Source: Kitasatospora viridis | GTDB taxonomy: Bacteria; Actinomycetota; Actinomycetes; Streptomycetales; Streptomycetaceae | Length of the DNA: 64,000 bases | Direction of reading: 5' to 3' | Assembly (NCBI RefSeq): GCF_007829815.1 | Contig: NZ_VIWT01000001.1 | Span: forward strand, 5,299,001 to 5,363,000 | Translations under genes and position numbers: made by a program | The notes under the pieces: generated by a model | The model's input: only the letters and a program-made list of their open reading frames with translations | Database searches by the model: none | What the model was told of the DNA's origin: nothing | In this document: positions 36,080 to 44,190 of the stretch, one piece after another | Layout of the letters: each line of letters starts with the position of its first letter | How positions within the stretch are numbered: position 1 is the first letter of the stretch

Positions 36080-36099
36080 CGGTCGGTCGGTTCGTCCCG

Positions 36100-36132
36100 G
36101 TGCCCCGGTTCCGCTGCTGCGGACCGGGGCAC
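36100..36132 (+). terminator. Terminator after tatC with T-run
   Basis: GTGCCCCGGT-TCCGC pairs with GCGGACCGGGGCAC around a TGCT loop with one bulged T, followed by TGTGTTTT. It marks the end of the conserved proteasome/Tat block. Confidence 0.75.
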
Positions 36133-36167
36133 TGTGTTTTGGGGGCTGTGGTTCGGGGGCCGTGGAT

Positions 36168-36193
36168 TGCGGGCTGCGGGCTGCGGGCTGCGG
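36168..36193. repeat. 7-base tandem repeat in the tatC downstream gap
   Basis: TGCGGGC is repeated nearly four times, inside an 85-base G-rich tract that also carries three GGGGGCTGTG/GGGGGCCGTG motifs. The DNA is strand-asymmetric (G-rich on the plus strand). It lies at the left border of the hydroxyproline cluster. Confidence 0.7.
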
Positions 36194-36260
36194 TTTGGGG
36201 GCTGTGCGTCGGGGTTGGGCACGGGGCGGCGGGGTGGCCCGCTTGGCAGGGCGATAACCA

Positions 36261-36272
36261 TGTGACATATTA
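36261..36272 (+). promoter_or_regulatory. Putative GntR operator, site 1
   Basis: TGTGACATATTA lies 6 bases before the GTG of the first hydroxyproline gene. The same 12-mer with one change occurs, inverted, at 39515-39526 and a looser copy lies at 45250-45261. There is no ribosome site here, so the transcript may be leaderless and the operator would cover its -10 region (CATATT). Confidence 0.6.
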
Positions 36273-36277
36273 CTGAC

Positions 36278-37471
36278 GTGCTCACGAGACCTTCCCACGA
36301 CGTCGTGGTGATCGGTGCCGGCGTGATCGGTGCCGCCTGCGCGTTCTACGCGGCCCGCGCCGGGCTCTCGGTGGCCGTGATCGACCGCGGACCGGTGGCC
36401 GGGGGGACCACCGGCGCGGGTGAGGGCAACCTGCTGCTCTCCGACAAGGCCCCCGGACCCGAACTGGAACTCGCCCAGCTGTCCGCCCTGCTCTGGAGCG
36501 ACCTGGCCGAGGAACTCGGCCCGTGCTTCGAGTACGAGCCCAAGGGCGGCCTGGTGGTCGCCTCCGGACCCGAGGGACAGCAGGCGCTGCGCGAGTTCGC
36601 CGCCGGCCAGCGGGCCGCCGGCGTGCGAGCCGAGGAGGTGTCCGCCGAACGTCTGCACGAGTTCGAGCCGAACCTCGCCCCCGGCCTGGCCGGCGGGTTC
36701 CACTACCCCGAGGACTCCCAGGTGCAGCCGGCGCTGGCCGCCGCTCACCTGCTGCGCGCTGCGGCAGGCGCCGGCGCCGAGCTGCACCTGGGCGAGCGGG
36801 TGACCGGGATCCGGCTCGGTGCGGACGGCGCCGTCCGCGGCGTGCGCACCGAGCGGCGCGAACTGGCCGCGGGCACCGTGGTCAACGCGGCCGGCACCTG
36901 GGGCGGCGAGATCGCCCGGCTGGCCGGGGTGGAACTGCCGGTGCTGCCCCGGCGCGGCTTCGTGCTGGTCACCGAACCGCTGCCGCGAGTCGTCCGGCAC
37001 AAGGTCTACGCCGCCGACTACGTGGCCGACGTGGCCAGCGGGTCCGCCGCGCTGCAGAGCTCCGGGGTGGTCGAGGGCACGCCGTCCGGCACCGTGCTGA
37101 TCGGTGCGACCCGGGAGCGGGTGGGCTTCGACCGCACCCTCTCCACGGCCGCCGTCGGCCGGCTGGCCCGGCAGGCGGCCGCGCTCTTCCCGTTCCTGAC
37201 GGACGTGCGGGTGCTGCGCGCCTACCGGGGGTTCCGGCCCTACCTGCCGGACCACCTGCCGGCGATCGGCGCCGACCCCCGGGTGCCCGGACTGGTGCAC
37301 GCCTGCGGGCACGAGGGCGCGGGCATCGGCCTGGCGCCCGCCACCGGACTGCTGATCGCCGAACAGCTGACGGGTAGTCGGTTGATCGGCAGTCGGTTGA
37401 CCGGCAGTCGGCTGACCGAGGCGAAGCCCGTGGACCTGGCGCCGTTCCGGCCCGACCGGTTCGTTGACTGA
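36278..37471 (+). CDS. FAD-dependent D-amino-acid (D-hydroxyproline) dehydrogenase subunit, DAO family
   Basis: This 397-residue flavoprotein has an N-terminal dinucleotide-binding fold (VVVIGAGVIGAACAFYAARAG) and DAO-family blocks (GGTTGAGEGN, AGTWGGEIA, RGFVLVTEPL and, at the C-terminus, HACGHEGAGIGLAPATG). The next two genes encode the [2Fe-2S] subunit and the second flavoprotein subunit. Together they match the three-part D-hydroxyproline dehydrogenase (LhpBEF-type, HcnABC-like) that oxidises cis-4-hydroxy-D-proline to pyrroline-4-hydroxy-2-carboxylate. The C-terminal codons include a 15-base repeat encoding (L-T/I-G-S-R)x3, which extends the protein past the normal end of the fold. Confidence 0.86.
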   Translation: MLTRPSHDVVVIGAGVIGAACAFYAARAGLSVAVIDRGPVAGGTTGAGEGNLLLSDKAPGPELELAQLSALLWSDLAEELGPCFEYEPKGGLVVASGPEGQQALREFAAGQRAAGVRAEEVSAERLHEFEPNLAPGLAGGFHYPEDSQVQPALAAAHLLRAAAGAGAELHLGERVTGIRLGADGAVRGVRTERRELAAGTVVNAAGTWGGEIARLAGVELPVLPRRGFVLVTEPLPRVVRHKVYAADYVADVASGSAALQSSGVVEGTPSGTVLIGATRERVGFDRTLSTAAVGRLARQAAALFPFLTDVRVLRAYRGFRPYLPDHLPAIGADPRVPGLVHACGHEGAGIGLAPATGLLIAEQLTGSRLIGSRLTGSRLTEAKPVDLAPFRPDRFVD

Positions 37472-37543
37472 GCCGATAGCGCCGATAGCGCCGATAGAGC
37501 TGACTGAGCCGATAGAGCCGACTGAGCTGACAGAGCCGACTGA
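37367..37543 (+). repeat. Tandem repeats at the 3' end of the DAO-family gene
   Basis: Three 15-base units (TTGATCGGCAGTCGG type, 37367-37411) lie in frame inside the gene. After its stop codon a second array of 9-base units (AGCCGATAG/AGCCGACTG) runs from about 37465 to 37543. Together they fill most of the gap before the ferredoxin-like gene. Confidence 0.75.
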
Positions 37544-37576
37544 CTCGCCGTCCCCCTGAGAATCGGACCCCACGCC

Positions 37577-37891
37577 ATGCGCCGTACCCCCGCCAGGCTG
37601 GCCGCCGCCGAGCCGGAGCCCGCCCACACCATCGAGTTCGACGGCCGCCCGATCCCCGCCCTGCCCGGGCAGACCATCGCCGCCGCACTGTGGGCCCAGG
37701 GCATCATGGCCTGGCGCCGGACCCGGGGCACCGGGCGCCCGCGCGGCGCGTTCTGCGGGATCGGCGCCTGCTTCGACTGCCTGGCGACCGTCGACGGCCG
37801 ACCCAATCAGCGCACCTGCCTGCTCCCGGCCGAGCCCGGCACCACCGTCACCACCCAGGAGGGCAACGGCCATGCCGACCTCGCCGTCTGA
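37577..37891 (+). CDS. (2Fe-2S)-binding small subunit of D-hydroxyproline dehydrogenase
   Basis: This 104-residue HcnA/LhpF-like subunit has a plant-type ferredoxin fold. Cluster ligands are Cys60, Cys65 and Cys68 (FCGIGACFDC) and Cys81 (NQRTC). It begins IEFDGRPIPALPGQTIAAALW and would pass electrons between the two flavoprotein subunits. The next gene starts 20 bases before this one stops, so they are cotranslated. No good ribosome site precedes the ATG. Confidence 0.88.
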   Translation: MRRTPARLAAAEPEPAHTIEFDGRPIPALPGQTIAAALWAQGIMAWRRTRGTGRPRGAFCGIGACFDCLATVDGRPNQRTCLLPAEPGTTVTTQEGNGHADLAV

Positions 37892-39296
37892 CCGCCGTCC
37901 GTACGACCTCGCGGTGATCGGCGCCGGCCCGGCCGGGCTGCGCGGCGCGGTGACCGCCGCCGACCAGGGGCTGCGCTGCGTGCTGCTGGACGCCGGTGCG
38001 CGACCCGGCGGGCAGTACTACCGGCACCCGGCGCCGGGCCTGCACGCCGCCCGCCCGGACCGCCTGCACCACCACTGGTCGGCCTTCACCGAGCTCGCCG
38101 ACCGGCTGGCCGAGCACCGGGCCGCCGGCCTGATCGACTACCTGCCGCACCACCACGTGCACCTGCTGGAGCGTCGCGAACCCTGGCGGCTGCACGCCGC
38201 CACCGGGGCCGACGGCGCCGGCCGGGCCACCCTGACCGCCGACGCGGTGCTGCTGGCGACCGGCGCGTACGAGCGCCAGCTGCCGTTCCCCGGCTGGACG
38301 CTGCCCGGGGTGGTGACCGCGGGCGGCGCCCAGGCGATGCTCAAGGCCGGCCTGGTGCTGCCCGGGCGCCGGGTGGTGGTGGCGGGCAGCGGCCCGCTGC
38401 TGCTGGCCGCCGCGGCCTCGCTATCCGCGGCCGGCGCCGAGGTGCCCGCCATCGTCGAGGCCGGGAACTACCTCGGCTACGCCCGCCGTCCCGAGGTGCT
38501 GGCGGCCAACCCCGGCAAGCTCGTCGAGGCGGTCACCCACGGTGCCGCGCTGGCCCGCCACCTGGTCCGGCTGCGCCGCTCCAGCGCGGTGATCGAGGCG
38601 CACGGCGCCACGGACGACCCCGCGGTCGCGGGCTCGGTGCGGGTGGCGGCCGTCACGGTGGCCCGGCTGGACCGCGACTGGCGGCCGGTGCCCGGCACCG
38701 AGCGGCGGATCGCCTGCGACGCGGTGGCGATCGGCCACGGCCTGGTGCCGCAGCTGGAGCTGGCCACCGAGCTGGGCGCCGAGGTCCGGGAGGTGCCGGA
38801 CGGCACCCTGGCGCTGCGGGTGGACCACCGGCAGCGGACCACCGTGCCCGGGCTCTGGGCGGCGGGGGAGACCTGCGGGGTCGGCGGGGCCGAGCTGGCC
38901 GCCGCCGAGGGCGAGCTGGCCGCGCTGGCGATCGCCGATCGGCCGCCGACCGCGGGGGCGCTCTCGGCCCGCCGCCGGCTGCGCGGCTTCGCCGAGCTGA
39001 TGGCCGCCGCGCACCGCCCCGGTCCGGGCTGGCCGGGCTGGCTGCGGCCCGAGACCGAGGTCTGCCGGTGCGAGGAGGTCACCGCCGGGCAGATCGAGGA
39101 GGCGGTCGGCGAGCTGGGTGCCACCGATGCGCGCAGCGTCAAGCTGCTCACCCGGGCCGGGATGGGTTGGTGCCAGGGGCGGATGTGCGGGCCTGCCGTG
39201 GCCTGCCTGTCCGGTGCGGCGGAGCCGGTCGCGGACCGTCGTCCCTTCTCGTGCCCCGTCCGGCTCGGCGACCTCGCGGCGCTGCCCGAGGACTGA
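37872..39296 (+). CDS. FAD/NAD-binding large subunit of D-hydroxyproline dehydrogenase with C-terminal [2Fe-2S] domain
   Basis: This 474-residue HcnB/LhpE-like protein has a pyridine-nucleotide-disulfide-type fold. It shows an FAD site YDLAVIGAGPAGLRGAVTAA, LLATGAYERQLPFPGW, a second Rossmann motif VVVAGSGPLLLAAAA and GLWAAGETCGVGGAEL. The C-terminal 85 residues form a bacterioferredoxin-associated-ferredoxin-like domain with EVCRCEEVTAGQIEEAV and GWCQGRMCGPAV (four Cys). With the two preceding genes it makes the complete dehydrogenase. The ATG follows GGAGGGCAA inside the small-subunit gene. Confidence 0.88.
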   Translation: MPTSPSDRRPYDLAVIGAGPAGLRGAVTAADQGLRCVLLDAGARPGGQYYRHPAPGLHAARPDRLHHHWSAFTELADRLAEHRAAGLIDYLPHHHVHLLERREPWRLHAATGADGAGRATLTADAVLLATGAYERQLPFPGWTLPGVVTAGGAQAMLKAGLVLPGRRVVVAGSGPLLLAAAASLSAAGAEVPAIVEAGNYLGYARRPEVLAANPGKLVEAVTHGAALARHLVRLRRSSAVIEAHGATDDPAVAGSVRVAAVTVARLDRDWRPVPGTERRIACDAVAIGHGLVPQLELATELGAEVREVPDGTLALRVDHRQRTTVPGLWAAGETCGVGGAELAAAEGELAALAIADRPPTAGALSARRRLRGFAELMAAAHRPGPGWPGWLRPETEVCRCEEVTAGQIEEAVGELGATDARSVKLLTRAGMGWCQGRMCGPAVACLSGAAEPVADRRPFSCPVRLGDLAALPED

Positions 39297-39318
39297 TGTT
39301 CGTTCGGCGGGACTCATC

Positions 39319-39406
39319 CGGCCGGGTTTGTTCGGCCGGGCTTGTTCGGCCGGGTTTGTTCGGCCGGGTTTGTCTGGCGGGCTTGTTCGGCGGGCTTGTT
39401 CGGCGG
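39319..39406 (+). repeat. 14-base tandem repeat after the dehydrogenase genes
   Basis: About six copies of CGGCCGGGTTTGTT (variants with CTTG or GGCGGGC) occupy the start of the 251-base gap. The rest of the gap holds a TGACG-GTT-CGTCA palindrome (39433-39445), then the AT-rich promoter of the deaminase gene. No gene is recognised in it. Confidence 0.8.
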
Positions 39407-39514
39407 GCCCCGGGCTCCTGATCGCGGTCGCTTGACGGTTCGTCAGCCGGGCTGCTTCGAGGTGAACCGAGAAGCCGACCGGTGTGCCTCTTGCGCGCCC
39501 TGTACACCTATCTA

Positions 39515-39526
39515 TAAAATGTCACA
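39515..39526 (+). promoter_or_regulatory. Putative GntR operator, site 2, over a -10 box
   Basis: TAAAATGTCACA is the reverse complement of site 1 with one mismatch. Its first six bases (TAAAAT, within TATAAAAT) are the best -10 box of the region, so a bound protein would block the promoter of the deaminase gene. TGTACA lies 9 bases upstream. Confidence 0.62.
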
Positions 39527-39547
39527 CCTCATCAAGGAGATGCCATC

Positions 39548-40456
39548 GTGACCAACCCCACCCACGACAGCACCCGTCCCTGGCGCGGCATCATGGTCGC
39601 CACCGCGCTGCCGCTGCGCGAGGACCTGTCCGTCGACTACGACGCCTACGCCGAGCACGTCCGCTGGCTGATCGCCAACGGTTGCGACGGCGTGGTCCCC
39701 AACGGCTCGCTGGGCGAGTACCAGACCCTCACCGCCGAGGAGCGGGCCCGGGTCGTCACCACCGCCGTCGAGGCGGCCGGTGACGGAGCCCGGGTGATGC
39801 CCGGCGTCGCCGCCTACGGCAGCGCCGAGTCGCGCCGCTGGGCCGAGCAGGCCGCCGAGGCCGGCTGCGGCTCGGTGCTGCTGCTGCCGCCGAACGCCTA
39901 CCGGGCGGACGCCGCCGCCGTGCGCGCGCACTACGCCGAGGTGGCCAAGGCCGGCGTGCCGATCGTGGCCTACAACAACCCGATCGACACCAAGGTCGAC
40001 CTGGTCCCCTCGCTGCTCGCCCAGCTGCACGCCGACGGCAGCATCGTCGCGGTCAAGGAGTTCAGCGGCGACGTCCGCCGGGCCTACGAGATCGCCGAGC
40101 TGGCCCCGGGCCTGGACCTGCTGATCGGTGCCGACGACGTGCTGCTGGAGCTCGCGGTGGCCGGCGCGGTCGGCTGGATCGCCGGCTACCCGAACGCCCT
40201 GCCGCAGGCCAGCGCCGCGCTCTACCGGGCCGCCGTCGCCAAGGACCTGGACACCGCCCTGCCGCTCTACAAGTCGCTGCACTCGCTGCTGCGCTGGGAC
40301 TCCAAGACCGAGTTCGTCCAGGCGATCAAGCTCTCGATGGACATCGCCGGCCGGCCCGGCGGCCCGGTGCGCGCCCCGCGGACCGCGCTGACCGGCGAGA
40401 TCGAGGCGGCCGTCCGCGCCGCCACCGAGAAGGCGCTGGCCGAGGGCCTGCGCTGA
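39548..40456 (+). CDS. Pyrroline-4-hydroxy-2-carboxylate deaminase (DapA/DHDPS family)
   Basis: This 302-residue aldolase-fold protein has the Schiff-base Lys170 in VAVKEFSGD, a catalytic Tyr in VAYNNPIDT and the NGSLGEYQTL loop of the DHDPS/NAL family. In this operon it fits the LhpC/HypD-type deaminase, which removes ammonia and gives alpha-ketoglutarate semialdehyde. True DHDPS (dapA) would be expected in a lysine context, which is absent. The GTG follows AAGGAG by 8 bases; an ATG within that site runs into a stop. It begins the second transcription unit of the cluster. Confidence 0.9.
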   Translation: MTNPTHDSTRPWRGIMVATALPLREDLSVDYDAYAEHVRWLIANGCDGVVPNGSLGEYQTLTAEERARVVTTAVEAAGDGARVMPGVAAYGSAESRRWAEQAAEAGCGSVLLLPPNAYRADAAAVRAHYAEVAKAGVPIVAYNNPIDTKVDLVPSLLAQLHADGSIVAVKEFSGDVRRAYEIAELAPGLDLLIGADDVLLELAVAGAVGWIAGYPNALPQASAALYRAAVAKDLDTALPLYKSLHSLLRWDSKTEFVQAIKLSMDIAGRPGGPVRAPRTALTGEIEAAVRAATEKALAEGLR

Positions 40457-40469
40457 GCACCGCGGAGCA

Positions 40470-40572
40470 GGCGCCGGCCCCCGGCCCGCGTTGAGCTCCA
40501 CTCAGACGGCGCCGGCCCGGGGGCCGGCGCCGGGCAGCGGCCCGTCGCCGCCACCGACGTCGGCGACGGGCC
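40470..40572 (+). promoter_or_regulatory. Set of competing hairpins between deaminase and epimerase genes
   Basis: GGCGCCGGCCCCCGG (40470-40484) can pair with CCGGGGGCCGGCGCC (40517-40531). The same right arm can instead fold locally with 40508-40518 (11-bp stem). A separate perfect 12-bp hairpin GGCCCGTCGCCG/CGGCGACGGGCC (40539-40572) follows and ends 21 bases before the epimerase start. The layout resembles an attenuator, but no leader peptide or T-run is evident. Confidence 0.5.
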
Positions 40573-40593
40573 TTCCTCCGACGAAGGGTCAGC

Positions 40594-41598
40594 ATGCGCA
40601 CCCGCCACGTCTTCCACGCCGTCGACTCGCACACCGAGGGCATGCCCACCCGGGTGATCACCGGCGGGTTCGGGGTGATCCCCGGCGCCACCATGGCCGA
40701 GCGGCGGATCCACTTCCAGCAGAACCTGGACCACTACCGCACCCTGCTGATGTACGAGCCGCGCGGCCACGCCTCGATGAGCGGCGCGATCCTGCAGCCG
40801 CCGACCCGTCCGGACGCGGACTACGGCGTGCTGTTCATCGAGGTGTCCGGCCTGCTGCCGATGTGCGGGCACGGCACCATCGGCGTCGCCACCGTGCTGG
40901 TGGAGACCGGCATGGTCGAGGTGGTGGAGCCGGTGACCACGGTCCGGCTGGACACCCCCGCCGGGCTGGTGGTCGCCGAGGTGCGGGTGGAGAACGGGGC
41001 CGCCACCGCGGTCACCATCCGCAACGTGGCCTCCTTCTCGGTCGCGCTGGACCGCAAGATCGAGGTGCCCGGCTACGGCACGGTCGGCTACGACCTGGCC
41101 TTCGGCGGCAACTTCTACGCGATCCTGCCGCTCGCCGAGCTCGGACTGCCGTTCGAGCGCGCGCGCAAGCAGGAGATCCTGCAGGCCGGGCTGGCCCTGA
41201 TGGAGGCGATCAACACCTCCGAGCAGCGGCCGGTGCACCCCGAGGAACCGTCCTTCCACAGCGTGCACCACGTCTACCTGGCCGCCCCCGGCTCCACCGC
41301 CGAACACTCCCGGCACGCCATGGCCATCCACCCCGGCTGGTTCGACCGCTCGCCCTGCGGCACCGGCACCTCGGCCCGGATGGCGCAGCTGCACGCCCGC
41401 GGCGAGCTGCCGCTGGACCGGGACTTCCGCAACGACTCGTTCATCGGCACCACCTTCGTCGGCCGGCTGGTCGAGGAGACCGAGGTGGCCGGGCGGCCCG
41501 CGGTGGTCCCCACCGTGACCGGGCGCGCCTGGGTGACCGGCACCGCGCAGTACTTCCTCGACCCGAGCGACCCCTTCCCCGGAGGATTCCTGCTGTGA
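40594..41598 (+). CDS. 4-hydroxyproline 2-epimerase (proline racemase family)
   Basis: This 334-residue enzyme interconverts trans-4-hydroxy-L-proline and cis-4-hydroxy-D-proline. It has both catalytic Cys: Cys91 in PMCGHGTIG and Cys255 in SPCGTGTSA. It also shows DSHTEGMPTRVI at the N-terminus, EPRGHASMSG and FVGRLVEET. A two-Cys site and this operon context indicate an epimerase rather than the Thr-containing trans-3-hydroxyproline dehydratase. The ATG follows GAAGGG. Its stop overlaps the next start by 4 bases. Confidence 0.92.
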   Translation: MRTRHVFHAVDSHTEGMPTRVITGGFGVIPGATMAERRIHFQQNLDHYRTLLMYEPRGHASMSGAILQPPTRPDADYGVLFIEVSGLLPMCGHGTIGVATVLVETGMVEVVEPVTTVRLDTPAGLVVAEVRVENGAATAVTIRNVASFSVALDRKIEVPGYGTVGYDLAFGGNFYAILPLAELGLPFERARKQEILQAGLALMEAINTSEQRPVHPEEPSFHSVHHVYLAAPGSTAEHSRHAMAIHPGWFDRSPCGTGTSARMAQLHARGELPLDRDFRNDSFIGTTFVGRLVEETEVAGRPAVVPTVTGRAWVTGTAQYFLDPSDPFPGGFLL

Positions 41599-42977
41599 GC
41601 GCCACCTCGTCCCACCGCGCTGCTTCGTCCCACCGCGTCACCTCGTACAACCCCGCCGACCCGACCGACCTGGTGGTCGAGGTCCCCGCCGCCGGTGCCG
41701 AGGGGGTCACCGCCGCGGTGGCCCGTGCCCGGGCCGCCCAGCCGGGCTGGCTGGCGTCCGGCGCCGCCGCCCGCTCGGCCGCGCTCGGCAAGGCCGCCGA
41801 CGCGATCGCCGGGCAGGCCGAGGAACTCGCCGAGCTGATGCTGCGCGAGGTCGGCAAGCCGCTCTCCGAGGCGCGCGGCGAGGTCGCCCGGGCCGCCGCG
41901 ATCCTGCGGTACTACGCGCAGGCGCCGTTCGCCGCCGGTGGCGCGGTGCACGAGACCGCGGCCGGGGCCGGCCTGCTCTTCACCCGGCGCCGGCCCTACG
42001 GGGTGGCCGGGCTGGTCACCCCGTGGAACTTCCCGCTGGCCATCCCGGTGTGGAAGCTGGCACCGGCACTGGCGGTCGGCAACACCGCGGTGCTCAAGCC
42101 CGCGCCGGAGGCCACTGCGCTCGGGCTGCGGCTCGCCGAGCTGATGGACCTGCCGGCCGACGTGCTGACCGTGGTGCCCGGCGGGGCCGAGGAGGGCGGG
42201 GCGCTGGTCGGCGCCGCCGACATCGTCTCGTTCACCGGCTCCACCGCCGTCGGCTCCGCGGTGGTGCGCGGGTGCGCCGAGCGCGGGGTGCCGGTGCAGG
42301 CGGAGATGGGCGGGGTCAACGCGGCGATCGTGCTGCCCGGCGCGGACATCGAGCAGGCGGCGGCCCACCTGGCCTACGCCATCGCCGGGTACGCCGGGCA
42401 GAAGTGCACCGCGACCAGCCGGGTGATCGCCGTCGGTGACGCCTACCAGCCGCTGCGGGAGGCGCTCGCCAAGGCGCTGCCGGCGGTCGAGGGCGGGCCG
42501 GTGATCAACGAGGCGGCCCGGGACCGGCTGGCCGGGGCGGTCTCCTCCGCGCTGGCGGACGGGGCGGTCGCGGTGACGGGCGGTCAGGTGCCGGACCGGG
42601 CGGGTTGGTTCATCGAGCCGACCCTGCTGGAGTCGGTGCCGCAGGGCCACCCGCTGCTCGGCGAGGAGTTCTTCGGGCCGCTGGCGGTGCTGCTGCCGGC
42701 CGCCGACCTGGACGAGGCGGTGGCGCTGGCCAACTCGACCCGGCACACCCTGTCTGCCTCGGTGCACACCACCGAGCTGGACGTGGCGATGGCCGCGGCC
42801 GACCGGCTGGCCGCCGGCATGGTGCGGATCAACGCGCCGTCCAGCGGGGTCGACTTCCACCTGCCGTTCGGCGGCTCGGGTGCGGCCTCCTACGGGCCGC
42901 GCGAGCAGGGGCAGGCGGCGCTGGACTTCTACACCTCCAGCCGCACCGTCTCGCTGCTGCCGGCGGGGACGCTGTGA
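41595..42977 (+). CDS. Aldehyde dehydrogenase (alpha-ketoglutarate semialdehyde type)
   Basis: This 460-residue NAD(P)-dependent dehydrogenase has WNFPLAIPVWKLAPAL, the cofactor Lys in AVLKPAPEA, FTGSTAVG, the general base Glu237 in AEMGGVN and the nucleophile Cys271 in GQKCTATSR, then EEFFGPL. In context it oxidises alpha-ketoglutarate semialdehyde to alpha-ketoglutarate, the last step of the hydroxyproline pathway. The first 15 residues contain a duplicated SSHR motif from a 13-base DNA repeat. Coupled to the epimerase gene through GTGA, and to the next gene through TGATG. Confidence 0.92.
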   Translation: MSATSSHRAASSHRVTSYNPADPTDLVVEVPAAGAEGVTAAVARARAAQPGWLASGAAARSAALGKAADAIAGQAEELAELMLREVGKPLSEARGEVARAAAILRYYAQAPFAAGGAVHETAAGAGLLFTRRRPYGVAGLVTPWNFPLAIPVWKLAPALAVGNTAVLKPAPEATALGLRLAELMDLPADVLTVVPGGAEEGGALVGAADIVSFTGSTAVGSAVVRGCAERGVPVQAEMGGVNAAIVLPGADIEQAAAHLAYAIAGYAGQKCTATSRVIAVGDAYQPLREALAKALPAVEGGPVINEAARDRLAGAVSSALADGAVAVTGGQVPDRAGWFIEPTLLESVPQGHPLLGEEFFGPLAVLLPAADLDEAVALANSTRHTLSASVHTTELDVAMAAADRLAAGMVRINAPSSGVDFHLPFGGSGAASYGPREQGQAALDFYTSSRTVSLLPAGTL

Positions 42978-44119
42978 TGAGTGGGGACGCGGTGGTGGGG
43001 TGGGGGGCTGTGAGCGGGGGTGCGGACGCGGCGGCGCGCCTCGGTGTGGGGGGCGGGGCCGGTGCGGCGGGCGGGGCCGGGGCGCGGGGAGCGCGCGCGG
43101 CGCGGGGTGCTAAGGGTGCGCGGGGGACGGCGGGGACGGGGTCGGGCGGCGGGGAGTTGGCCGTCGAGACCGTGGACTACCACACCGCTGGTGAGCCCTT
43201 CCGGATCGTCACCGCGGGCCTGCCGACGGTGGCGGGGGACACCGTGGCCGAGCGCCGGGCGATCGCGATCGGTGCGGGCGGCAGCCCGACCGGGCCGCGA
43301 CCCAGCGAGCTGGACACGGTGCGCCAACTGCTCACCCGGGAGCCGCGCGGGCACGCCGGGATGTACGGCGGGTTCCTGGTGCCGCCGGACGACAGCGAGG
43401 CCCAGCTCGGTGTGCTGTTCTTCCACAAGGACGGCTACTCCACCGCCTGCGGGCACGGCACCATCGCGCTCGGCGCCTGGGCGGTGGACAGCGGACTGGT
43501 CGCCGCGCCGGCGGACGGCCGGGCGCTCGTGCGGATCGACGTGCCGTCCGGGCGGGTGACCGCCGTGGTCAACCGCGCAGCCGGGCGGACCACCTCGGTG
43601 GCGTTCCGCAACGTGCCCACCCGGGTGCTGGAGCGCGGCCGCCGGGTCGGGCCGGTGCTGGCCGACCTGGCCGACTCCGGGGCGGTCTACGCCTCGGTCC
43701 GGGTGCCCGAGGTGTCGCTGAAGACTCTGCCCGAGCTGACCGCGCTCGGTCGGGAGCTGCGCGGCGAGCTGCTGGCGGACCACGACCTCTACGGCGTGAT
43801 CTTCCATCAGGAGCTGCCGGACACTCCGACCGGGCCGGCCCAGCGCAACGTCACCGTCTTCGCGGACGGCCAGATCGACCGCTCGCCCTGCGGGTCGGGC
43901 ACCTCGGCCAGGCTCGCGCTGCTGGCCGAGGAGGGGCGGCTGACGGTGGACCAGGAGCTGCGGCACGAGTCGGTGATCGGGTCGGTGTTCACCGGGCGGG
44001 TGCTCGGCGAGCGGGACGGTGCCTGGTTGACCGAGGTCACCGGCACCGCCCACCGCACCGGGGAGCACCGGTTCGTGCTGGGCGAGCACGACGAGTTGGG
44101 GACGGGGTTCCTGTTGTGA
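42977..44119 (+). CDS. Second proline racemase family protein with low-complexity N-terminal extension
   Basis: This frame encodes 380 residues. From about residue 58 it is a proline-racemase-family domain: VETVDYHTAGEPFRIV, EPRGHAGMYGG, Cys158 in TACGHGTIAL and Cys305 in SPCGSGTSA. The two-Cys site favours an epimerase or racemase, possibly of 3-hydroxyproline or proline, but a dehydratase role cannot be excluded. The first 57 residues are Gly/Ala/Arg repeats from G-rich DNA and have no equivalent in the family. The ATG overlaps the preceding stop (TGATG), but a start nearer residue 55 would be expected for the fold. Confidence 0.82.
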   Translation: MSGDAVVGWGAVSGGADAAARLGVGGGAGAAGGAGARGARAARGAKGARGTAGTGSGGGELAVETVDYHTAGEPFRIVTAGLPTVAGDTVAERRAIAIGAGGSPTGPRPSELDTVRQLLTREPRGHAGMYGGFLVPPDDSEAQLGVLFFHKDGYSTACGHGTIALGAWAVDSGLVAAPADGRALVRIDVPSGRVTAVVNRAAGRTTSVAFRNVPTRVLERGRRVGPVLADLADSGAVYASVRVPEVSLKTLPELTALGRELRGELLADHDLYGVIFHQELPDTPTGPAQRNVTVFADGQIDRSPCGSGTSARLALLAEEGRLTVDQELRHESVIGSVFTGRVLGERDGAWLTEVTGTAHRTGEHRFVLGEHDELGTGFLL

Positions 44120-44190
44120 GTGACGTGAGTGGTGTGGGTGACGTGAGTGGTGAGGGTGGCATGGGTGAGGTGAGTGGTGTGGGCACGGGT
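44116..44190 (+). repeat. In-frame tandem repeat encoding the N-terminus of the OCD-family protein
   Basis: Units of GACGTGAGTGGTGTGGGT and shortened variants repeat four to five times, giving the peptide pattern (D/E)VSG(V/E)G. The conserved domain begins well downstream, near LPVLAVDLTAGEAF. Confidence 0.7.

Noticed and set aside
36080..36277. Insertion-sequence end at the left border of the hydroxyproline cluster
   Set aside because: The G-rich 7-base repeats have no matching inverted copy at the right border, and no transposase or integrase gene was seen.
39319..39406. Repeat array as a CRISPR
   Set aside because: Units are 14 bases with no unique spacers and no cas genes nearby.
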